DNA of 33,291 nt from CAZMXP01 sp964570285 (GTDB lineage: Bacteria; Planctomycetota; PLA2): contig CAZMXP010000054.1 of NCBI GenBank assembly GCA_964570285.1, positions 1 to 33,291 of the forward strand. Direction: 5' to 3'. A program made the position numbers and the translations under genes. The notes below the pieces were generated by a model. The model made no database searches and was not told the DNA's origin. It saw only the letters and a program-made list of their open reading frames with translations. Below, piece after piece: positions 16,948 through 23,098 of the stretch (position 1 is the stretch's first letter; each line of letters opens with the position of its first letter).

Positions 16948-19236
16948 ATGCGAAACCAAGGAGGGATTCTCCCGGTGCGGCTTTGGTGGCCCTGGATAGC
17001 TGTCGCATGCCTAGCGGCAGGTACTGCGATTCTCGTGCCGTTTCGCGGGGAGAAGAGCCCCCAGGAGCGCCCTCTGGGGGGCGATCGGCCTGAGGACGCG
17101 GTGTCCGCTTCGCACTCCCGGATGGTTGAAGCCCTTCGGGGAATTCTGGAACGCACTCCCGATGAGAACCCCTGGCTCGGCGACCGGGAGGCGCGCGAAC
17201 TGCGCCCCCTCGTCGCCCGCCTGCCCGAAGGGCCCCTTTCGAGAGACCAGTGGTGGACGCTCTATCGGCTCGGCTTCGCCGAACTGATCCAAGGCAACGA
17301 AGAGGAGGCCGTGCGCCTCCTGTCTCGCGTCGTCCGGCTGGTACCTACGGTAGAGCCGCCGGTGGCCCCGGAGTGGCGCACCAACGTGACCTACCAGCTC
17401 GGCGTCGCCTACCTGCGGCTCGCCGAGGAGCAGAACTGCTGCAGCCTGAACCAGCCCGGGAGCTGCATTCTCCCGTTGCGCGACGGGGGGCTCCACTCGC
17501 GTCCGGAGGGGGCGAAGGGCGCCATCGACTGCTTCACGGCCGTGGCGCGCGAGACGGCGCCCGAGAGCCCGGTCCACCGTTCGGCCCTCTGGCTGCTCAA
17601 TATCGCCCACATGTGCGTCGGAGGCTATCCGGACGACATCCCCGAGGAGTACCGACTCCCTGCCGGGGCCTTCGAGTCCGAGGAGGCCTTCCCGCGCTTC
17701 CCGAACCGCGCGCGGCTCGTCGGGCTCGACGCCTTCACGCTGAGCGGCGGCGCGGTCGCCGACGACTTCGACAACGACGGCCATCTCGACCTGCTCGTCT
17801 CGACCTGGGAGACGGGGGGGCAGATCCGCCTGCACCGAAGCCGCCAGGACGGCACGTTCGAGGACCGGACCGAGGCGGCGGGCCTGAAGGGGATCTTCGG
17901 CGGGCTCAACATGGTGCAGGGCGACTTCGACAACGACGGCCATGTCGATGTCTACGTGATGCGAGGCGCCTGGCTCGGCGCCAACGGCCGCCACCCCAAC
18001 TCCCTGCTGCGCAACCTCGGCGGCGGGCGCTTCACCGACGTCACCTTCGCGGCCGGCCTCGGCGAGGTGCACTACCCGACGCAGGCGGCGTCGTGGGCCG
18101 ACTACGACAACGACGGCGATCTCGACCTCTATGTCGGCAACGAGTCGAGCGAGACGCTCCGCGCCCCCGGCCAACTCTTCCGCAACAACGGCGACGGCAC
18201 CTTCACCGACGTCGCCGCGCAGGCGGGCGTCACGAACGACCGGTTCGCGAAGGCGGTGATCTGGGGCGACTACGACGGCGACCGCTGGCCCGACCTGTTC
18301 ATCTCGAATCTCGAGGAAGAGAAGCGTCTCTATCGCAACAACGCCGACGGCACCTTCACCGACGTCGCGCCAAAGCTCGGGCTCAAGGGGCCGAAGCGGA
18401 GCTTCCCCGCGTGGTTCTGGGACTTCGACAACGACGGCGTGCTCGACCTCTACGTCTCCGCCTACGGAGCCGACATCTGGGATCTCGCCGCGTCGGCGCT
18501 CGGGAAGCCGGTCGAGACTCCGCTCGCCCGCCTCTGGCGCGGGGACGGCCGGGGCGGCTTCCATGACGTCGCGCAGGAGCGCAACCTGCGTCGCCCGAAC
18601 GCGCCGATGGGCGCCAACTTCGGCGATCTCGACAACGACGGCTGGCTCGACTTCTATCTCGGCACCGGCTACCCCTCCTACGACGCGGTCATGCCGAACG
18701 TGATGTACCGGAACCGGCGCGGCGAGTCCTTCGCCGACATCAGCACCGCCGGCGGCTTCGCCCACCTGCAGAAGGGCCACGCAGTCGTCTTCGCCGACCT
18801 CGACAACGACGGCGACCAGGACATCTTCGAGCAGATGGGCGGTGCGCTGCGCGGCGACTCCTTCTACGACGCGCTCTACGAGAACCCCGGCTTCGGCCAC
18901 CGCTGGATCGCGGTCCGCCTCGTCGGCGTGCGCACCAACCGCTCCGCGATCGGCGCGCGCCTCCGCGTCGTCGTCCGCGACGCGGGCGGCGAGCGCTCCA
19001 TCTACAAGCATGTCAACAGCGGCGCCACCTTCGGCGCGAACCCGCTGCGCCAGTCGATCGGCCTCGGCGCCGCCGAGCGCATCGAACGCCTCGAAGTCTT
19101 CTGGCCCACCACCGGAGAGACGCAGACCTTCTCCGACGTGCCGATGGACTGCTTCATCGAACTCGTCGAGGGCAACGCACGCTTCACGACACTCCCCGTC
19201 GAGAAGGTGAGGTTGGGGGGGGCGCGGGGGGGGTAG
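16948..19236 (+). CDS. TPR-fused CRTAC1-type protein (FG-GAP/VCBS plus ASPIC/UnbV)
   Basis: The 762-residue product begins with a membrane segment (PWIAVACLAAGTAILVPF, about 14-31); ATG 16948 is chosen because it sets this up well. Residues about 60-235 are helical and TPR-like (YRLGFAELIQGNEEEAVRLL, then YQLGVAYLRLAEE). Seven calcium-loop motifs then occur: DDFDNDGHLDLL, GDFDNDGHVDVY, ADYDNDGDLDLY, GDYDGDRWPDLF, WDFDNDGVLDLY, GDLDNDGWLDFY and ADLDNDGDQDIF. These are followed by an ASPIC/UnbV domain (RSAIGARLRVVV ... SIGLGAAERIERLEVFWP). The propeller resembles that of the 9887-11794 protein, but here the helical part is fused, whereas there a separate TPR gene is the neighbour. The last 53 bases overlap the convergent radical SAM gene. 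Confidence 0.9.
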   Translation: MRNQGGILPVRLWWPWIAVACLAAGTAILVPFRGEKSPQERPLGGDRPEDAVSASHSRMVEALRGILERTPDENPWLGDREARELRPLVARLPEGPLSRDQWWTLYRLGFAELIQGNEEEAVRLLSRVVRLVPTVEPPVAPEWRTNVTYQLGVAYLRLAEEQNCCSLNQPGSCILPLRDGGLHSRPEGAKGAIDCFTAVARETAPESPVHRSALWLLNIAHMCVGGYPDDIPEEYRLPAGAFESEEAFPRFPNRARLVGLDAFTLSGGAVADDFDNDGHLDLLVSTWETGGQIRLHRSRQDGTFEDRTEAAGLKGIFGGLNMVQGDFDNDGHVDVYVMRGAWLGANGRHPNSLLRNLGGGRFTDVTFAAGLGEVHYPTQAASWADYDNDGDLDLYVGNESSETLRAPGQLFRNNGDGTFTDVAAQAGVTNDRFAKAVIWGDYDGDRWPDLFISNLEEEKRLYRNNADGTFTDVAPKLGLKGPKRSFPAWFWDFDNDGVLDLYVSAYGADIWDLAASALGKPVETPLARLWRGDGRGGFHDVAQERNLRRPNAPMGANFGDLDNDGWLDFYLGTGYPSYDAVMPNVMYRNRRGESFADISTAGGFAHLQKGHAVVFADLDNDGDQDIFEQMGGALRGDSFYDALYENPGFGHRWIAVRLVGVRTNRSAIGARLRVVVRDAGGERSIYKHVNSGATFGANPLRQSIGLGAAERIERLEVFWPTTGETQTFSDVPMDCFIELVEGNARFTTLPVEKVRLGGARGG

Positions 19237-20053
19237 CGTTGAAGCCCGCGCGGCTGAGCGAGACGCGGTCGGGACCGAGCACGGAGCGGAAGAGTCCGGC
19301 GGTCTCCTCGAGCACATCGAGCCGGTTCCAATCGCCGAAGCCGGCGCGCTCGAGCCGTTCGGGGAAGCCGCGCCGCCTCGTGCGGGCGCCGCCGGGGCTG
19401 CCGTCGCCGATGAGCCAGTGGTCGAGGATCACCCGCGTGCAGGCGGCGTCCAGCGCGCGGGCGAACGCCTCCGGGTCTTGCAGCGGCAGCAGCGGCGCGA
19501 CGACGCCGACCGCCGCGAGACCGGCCTGCCGGATCGCGGCGAGCGCGGCGATGCGTTCGCCCGGGCTCGCCGCCGGAGGCGGGAAGCCGGGCAGTGTCGC
19601 GCGGTCGGTCTCGACGGTGATGTTCACGGCGAGGTCGCACCCGATGCGCCCGAGCAGGTCGAGATCGCGCAGCGGCCCCGCCGTGTGCGTCTGCAGGACG
19701 AGGCGGTCGGGCGGCGCCTCGACCATCGCCGCAAGCAGCGCGCGCGTGAGCCCGAGCCCGCGCTCCTGCGGCACATAGGGGTCGGTGACGCTGGAGAAGA
19801 AGATACGCACGGGGCCCCGGCGCCTCTCCCGCGCGAGGTCACGCCGGTAGAGTTCCGCGGCGTTGGTCTTCGCCTCGACCTCCTCCCCCCAGACCCCCCT
19901 CCTTCCATACCCCATCTCGGCGGCATAGCAGAAGGTGCCGCAGAGCGCCTTTCCGAACGAGCAGCCGCGGTAGGGGTTCAGCGTGTGCGTGAAGCCCTCG
20001 AGGAAGCCGCCGGTGCGGGTGAGGATCGAGCGGGCGGCGACCTGCCGCCTCAT
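19184..20053 (-). CDS. Radical SAM protein, SPL/COG1533-like
   Basis: The 289-residue product resembles the DNA-repair photolyase-like radical SAM group (COG1533, spore photoproduct lyase-like). NPYRGC (26-31) opens the cluster-binding loop, and a second conserved block is IFFSSVTDPYVPQERGLGLT, followed by LVLQTHTAG and VNITVETDR. The cysteines are Cys31, Cys38 and Cys42, that is C-x6-C-x3-C rather than the usual C-x3-C-x2-C, with aromatic FCYA at the last one. The substrate is unknown. The ATG overlaps the TGA of the aldo/keto reductase gene by four bases, so the two are likely co-translated. The 3' end overlaps the convergent CRTAC1-type gene by 53 bases within a G/C-tract, so the true C-terminus may be low-complexity. 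Confidence 0.85.
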   Translation of the reverse strand: MRRQVAARSILTRTGGFLEGFTHTLNPYRGCSFGKALCGTFCYAAEMGYGRRGVWGEEVEAKTNAAELYRRDLARERRRGPVRIFFSSVTDPYVPQERGLGLTRALLAAMVEAPPDRLVLQTHTAGPLRDLDLLGRIGCDLAVNITVETDRATLPGFPPPAASPGERIAALAAIRQAGLAAVGVVAPLLPLQDPEAFARALDAACTRVILDHWLIGDGSPGGARTRRRGFPERLERAGFGDWNRLDVLEETAGLFRSVLGPDRVSLSRAGFNATPPAPPPTSPSRRGVS

Positions 20054-20997
20054 GCGGGGAAGAGGCGGTCGAGGCGCGCGACGATGGCGGCGTCGAGCCC
20101 GCGGCCGCTCGCGGCGGCGTTCTCCTCGAGTTGCGGGGCGCGCGGGGCCCCGGCGAGCACCCAGGCGGCCCTGGGCCGCCCGAGCCGCCACGCCCCAGCC
20201 CCGTGCGCGCAGCACATGCCCCCCGCCCCCGCGACGGCGCGGAACTGCTCCACGCGCGCCTGCGCCTCGGCTTCGAGGAAGCGTCCCATCCAGAGGTTGC
20301 GCTTGGCGTCGCCGGCCCGCGCGCCCTCGGGCCGGACGCCTCCGAGGTACTTGCCGGTGAGCGCGCCCTGCGCGAGCGGCGAGAAGGGCAGCGTGCCGAG
20401 GCCGAGTTCGAGGCAGCGCGGGAGCACGCCCGACTCGACCTCGCGGTTCATCAGGCTGTAGGAGGGCTGGTTCGAGACCGGCGCCGGGGCGCCGAGCGCG
20501 CGCGCCGCCTCGACCGCCTCCGCGATCTGGTCGGGCTTCCACATCGAGACCCCCCAGTAGACGATCTTGCCCTGCCGGATCAGGTCGCCGATCGCGCGCA
20601 CGGTCTCCTCGACGGGGGTCTCCGGGTCGTAGCGGTGGCACTGGAAGAGGTCGATCGAGTCGGTGCGCAGCCGCCGCAGCGACGCGTGCACCGAGTCGTC
20701 GAGGTGCTTGCGGGAGAGCCCCTTGTCGTTGGGGCCCGGGCCGCTCGGGAAAAAGCACTTCGTGGCGAGCACGTAATCCTTGCGCGGCACCCCCGCGAGC
20801 GCGGCGCCGAGCGCCTCCTCCGCGCGCCCCTGCTCGTAGACATCCGCCGTGTCGAAGAGGTTGACGCCGAGGTCGAACGCCTTGCGCACGAGCGCGGAGG
20901 CGCTCCGCTCGTCGAGCCGCCCGCCGAACGTGAGCCAGGTGCCAAGCCCGATCTCGCTGACCTTGCAGCCGCTGCTGCCGAGACGCCGGTACTCCAT
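20050..20997 (-). CDS. Aldo/keto reductase
   Basis: The 315-residue product is a (beta/alpha)8 NAD(P)H-dependent oxidoreductase of the AKR superfamily, closest in layout to the potassium-channel-beta-like group. The tetrad is visible: Asp49 and Tyr54 in FDTADVYEQG, Lys80 in LATKCFFP and His121 in LFQCHRYD. Cofactor-side motifs include VYWGVSMW, SNQPSYSLMNRE and LPFSPLAQGALTGKY. The final part (RPRAAWVLAGAPRAPQLEEN) aligns with the family's RPxVTSVIAGARxPEQLEEN without a gap. ATG 20997 is preferred over the upstream GTG 21093 because MEYRRLGSSGCKVSEIGLGT is the usual AKR start. A 13-base inverted repeat lies directly before this start. The carbonyl substrate cannot be told. Confidence 0.92.
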   Translation of the reverse strand: MEYRRLGSSGCKVSEIGLGTWLTFGGRLDERSASALVRKAFDLGVNLFDTADVYEQGRAEEALGAALAGVPRKDYVLATKCFFPSGPGPNDKGLSRKHLDDSVHASLRRLRTDSIDLFQCHRYDPETPVEETVRAIGDLIRQGKIVYWGVSMWKPDQIAEAVEAARALGAPAPVSNQPSYSLMNREVESGVLPRCLELGLGTLPFSPLAQGALTGKYLGGVRPEGARAGDAKRNLWMGRFLEAEAQARVEQFRAVAGAGGMCCAHGAGAWRLGRPRAAWVLAGAPRAPQLEENAAASGRGLDAAIVARLDRLFPA

Positions 20998-20998
20998 G

Positions 20999-21029
20999 GG
21001 TCCATCGTACGCTGCGCGTACGATGGACC
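20999..21029. repeat. 13-base inverted repeat at the aldo/keto reductase start
   Basis: GGTCCATCGTACG (20999-21011) and CGTACGATGGACC (21017-21029) form a perfect inverted repeat around CTGCG. It ends one base before the ATG of the minus-strand reductase gene. It could be a repressor operator over the promoter, or an mRNA hairpin that blocks the start; no Shine-Dalgarno site is visible there. Confidence 0.75.
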
Positions 21030-21031
21030 TT

Positions 21032-21048
21032 GGGGGGGTGCGGGGGGC
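21032..21048. repeat. G-tract element GGGGGGTGCGGGGGGC
   Basis: A 16-base sequence here (21033-21048) is identical to 7313-7328 inside the amidase gene. Related G6-8/NGC or CGC/G6-8 blocks lie at 19215-19233 and 27398-27412. With two runs of six G it may form half of a G-quadruplex. It lies in the gap between the reductase gene and the basic small ORF. Confidence 0.55.
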
Positions 21049-21148
21049 AGGATCGCGCCGGTTGAATTCGCCGAACGATGGCTCTCCGGTCATGAACCCG
21101 TCGTCCGGCGCTTGACCGCGCCCCCGATCCAGCCGATCCTTCTACCCC

Positions 21149-21250
21149 ATGCCGAAGAAGAAGCAGCCCGGGAAGAAGAAGCGCCTCCCCAAGCGGAACA
21201 AGACGCGGCGCCTGCGCCGCAAGAAGGTGAAGCGGCTCGCCCGCACCTAG
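21149..21250 (+). CDS. Very basic 33-residue ORF
   Basis: ATG 21149 to TAG 21250 encodes 33 residues, of which 11 are lysine and 8 arginine (19 of 33), with no acidic residue. It starts MPKKKQPGKKKRLPKRNK and ends VKRLART. The composition suits RNA or DNA binding, as in small ribosomal proteins such as bL34/bTHX or histone-like tails, but the sequence does not match any of these that I recognise. It lies six bases upstream of the zinc-ribbon membrane protein gene and may share its transcript. No Shine-Dalgarno site is visible. The strongly biased composition and compact position favour a real gene over chance, but the size limits confidence. Confidence 0.6.
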   Translation: MPKKKQPGKKKRLPKRNKTRRLRRKKVKRLART

Positions 21251-21256
21251 CCCGCC

Positions 21257-21763
21257 ATGGACGTCGCCTGCGGCAAGTGCGGCACGGCGCTCAAGGTCAA
21301 CCGGAACCTCGCGGGGGCGTCCGTCTCCTGCCCGAACTGCGGCGCGCCGGTGGAGGTGCCCAAGGCGGCGCCGCGCGCGCGGCCCGCGACGGCCCCGGCA
21401 CCGGCGCGCGCGAGACCCTTCACGCTCTGGCTTCTCGGCTGCCAGCTCGCGCTGCTGCTGATCGGGCTCGCCTGCCTCGCGGGGGCGCTCTTCCGCGGGG
21501 GATGGAATCCGCCGCCCGGCTCGCTGTTCATGGAGAACGCGTTCTATCTCTTCTGTGGGGGCGCGGGGGCCGTGGTGCTGTCGGTGCTCGCGAGCCGCAT
21601 GCCCGTGCTGCTGTCGCTGCTCGGCGCGCTCGCGCTGCTCTGGGTGTGCGCGCTGCGCTATCACGCCGCGGGCGAGGTCGACGCGTCGCGCACCATCGCG
21701 CTCTCGCTGTCGATGGTCGCCGTCTGCTGCGCGCTGGAGCACCGGCGCGCGACCGCCCGCTGA
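21257..21763 (+). CDS. Zinc-ribbon protein with four membrane segments
   Basis: The 168-residue product begins with a zinc ribbon: Cys5-x2-Cys8 (CGKCG) and Cys25-x2-Cys28 (CPNCG). An alanine/proline/arginine linker follows, then four hydrophobic segments (LWLLGCQLALLLIGLACLAG, NAFYLFCGGAGAVVLSVLA, LLSLLGALALLWVCAL, ALSLSMVAVCCAL). Proteins with an N-terminal MJ0042-like zinc ribbon followed by membrane helices are common in planctomycetes and myxobacteria and are mostly unassigned. It starts six bases after the basic small ORF and ends 15 bases before the convergent HlyD gene. No enzymatic motif was seen. Confidence 0.82.
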   Translation: MDVACGKCGTALKVNRNLAGASVSCPNCGAPVEVPKAAPRARPATAPAPARARPFTLWLLGCQLALLLIGLACLAGALFRGGWNPPPGSLFMENAFYLFCGGAGAVVLSVLASRMPVLLSLLGALALLWVCALRYHAAGEVDASRTIALSLSMVAVCCALEHRRATAR

Positions 21764-21778
21764 CGCCCCGACGCGATC

Positions 21779-23098
21779 CTACGGCAGGGCCCGGACCTTG
21801 CGGCCGTCGGCGACGGCGCCGTCGGGGTGGAGAACGACGCGGTCGCCGGCGTCGAGGCCGGAGAGCACCTCGCGCGTGCGCCCGTCCCGGAGGCCTGTCT
21901 TCACGCCGACGAGGCGCGCGACGCCCTGCTCCTCGCGGAAGACGCTCCAGTCGCCGTTGTGGCGGAAGAGCGCCCCCTCGGGGACGAGGACGCAGTCGTC
22001 GCGCCTGTCGAGCAGCACGCGCACCTCCACGCGATAGCGGTCGCCGAGCGGGACGCGCACGCCGACGACGACGTAGACGCGCTGCTGCTCCACGCCGAGG
22101 GCGGAGATCTTGCGGAAGGCGCTCGGATGGATGCGCACGATCTCGCCGGTGACCGTCTCCTCGCCGAGCGCGCGCCCGAAGACCTCCGCCGCCATGCCGA
22201 CGCGCATGCGCGCCGCGTCTTCCGACAGGAAGTCCGCCTCGACCTCGGCGCGTGCCAGGTCGCCCAGTTCGAGCAGCGGCGTGCCCGCGGCCACGGGGCG
22301 CTCGCTCTCCTCGAAGAGGCGGAGCACGGTGCCGTCCGCCGGCGCCGTCACCTTCGTCCGCGCGCTGCGGTCGCGGAGCAGCGCCAGCGACGCCTCGACC
22401 GCGTCGATCTGCGCCAGCGTGTCGGCCTTCTCCCAGTCGAAGTCGAGGCGCTCCGCCTCGAGGATCGCGAGGTCGAGCCGCGCGGTCTCGACGGCGAGTT
22501 CCGCCATGCCGATCCGGAGGGCGGCCGCCTCGGCGCGCGCGGCGGCCTGCGTCAGTTGCGCCTCCACGCGGTCGAGTTCCTCGCGCGTGCCGGTCGCGGT
22601 GGCGACGAGCCCGCGCACGCGCTCGGCGTCGGTGCGCGTCATCTCCCGCGCCGCGTCCGCCTCGCGCTTCTCCTGCGTCGCGACGGCGAGCGCCTGCCGC
22701 GCCGCCTCGTGCCGCACGCCCGCGCGCTCGATCTCCTCCCTCTTCGGCCGCTTCCGCTCGCTGCCCTCGAGGCGGTGCCGCAGCGACCGGATGCGCGCCT
22801 CCTCCTCGCCGATCCGGCTCGCGAACGGGAGCGGGTCGATCTCCGCGAGCAGGTCGCCCTCCTTCACCGCGTCGCCCTCCCGGAGGCGGAGGCGCGAGAG
22901 CCTGCCCTCCACCGGGGCGGCGACGACGTAGCGGTCGATGACGCGCGTCGTGCCCTCCTCCTCCACGGAGGCGCGGAGGGTGCCGCGCACGACCTGCGCG
23001 AGGGCGACGTCCAGGGGTCCGGGGACGCTCAGCCTCCATCCCGCGAGGACGACCAGCCCGAGCAGCAGCGGCCAGAGGAGGCGGTTGCGCAGCGTCAT
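21779..23098 (-). CDS. HlyD/MacA-type membrane-fusion (adaptor) protein
   Basis: The 439-residue product has an N-terminal anchor (LLWPLLLGLVVLAGW, about 7-22). It is followed by the first half of a lipoyl/barrel-sandwich domain (VVAAPVEGRLSRLRLREGDA, about 57-77), a long alanine/glutamate-rich coiled coil (about 95-250), the second lipoyl half (TKVTAPADGTVLRLFEESE, about 258-276), a beta-barrel and a membrane-proximal domain (DRVVLHPDGAVADG). This is the adaptor of a tripartite exporter that links an inner-membrane ABC transporter to an outer-membrane channel. Its ATG overlaps the TGA of the FtsX permease gene by four bases. No outer-membrane TolC-like gene is in the window. Confidence 0.93.
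   Translation of the reverse strand: MTLRNRLLWPLLLGLVVLAGWRLSVPGPLDVALAQVVRGTLRASVEEEGTTRVIDRYVVAAPVEGRLSRLRLREGDAVKEGDLLAEIDPLPFASRIGEEEARIRSLRHRLEGSERKRPKREEIERAGVRHEAARQALAVATQEKREADAAREMTRTDAERVRGLVATATGTREELDRVEAQLTQAAARAEAAALRIGMAELAVETARLDLAILEAERLDFDWEKADTLAQIDAVEASLALLRDRSARTKVTAPADGTVLRLFEESERPVAAGTPLLELGDLARAEVEADFLSEDAARMRVGMAAEVFGRALGEETVTGEIVRIHPSAFRKISALGVEQQRVYVVVGVRVPLGDRYRVEVRVLLDRRDDCVLVPEGALFRHNGDWSVFREEQGVARLVGVKTGLRDGRTREVLSGLDAGDRVVLHPDGAVADGRKVRALP

Noticed and set aside
17011..19317. 768-codon minus-strand frame opposite the second CRTAC1 gene
   Set aside because: Shadow of the calcium-loop propeller gene; its apparent repeats are complements of the DxDNDG motifs.
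20131..20260. Suspected frameshift in the aldo/keto reductase C-terminus
   Set aside because: The odd stretch aligns with the family pattern (RPxxxSVIAGARxPEQLEEN) in one frame without gaps, so it is sequence divergence.
20131..22152. 673-codon plus-strand frame across the reductase gene and the zinc-ribbon gene
   Set aside because: Its text is compositionally a shadow, and it crosses two well-supported genes on different strands.
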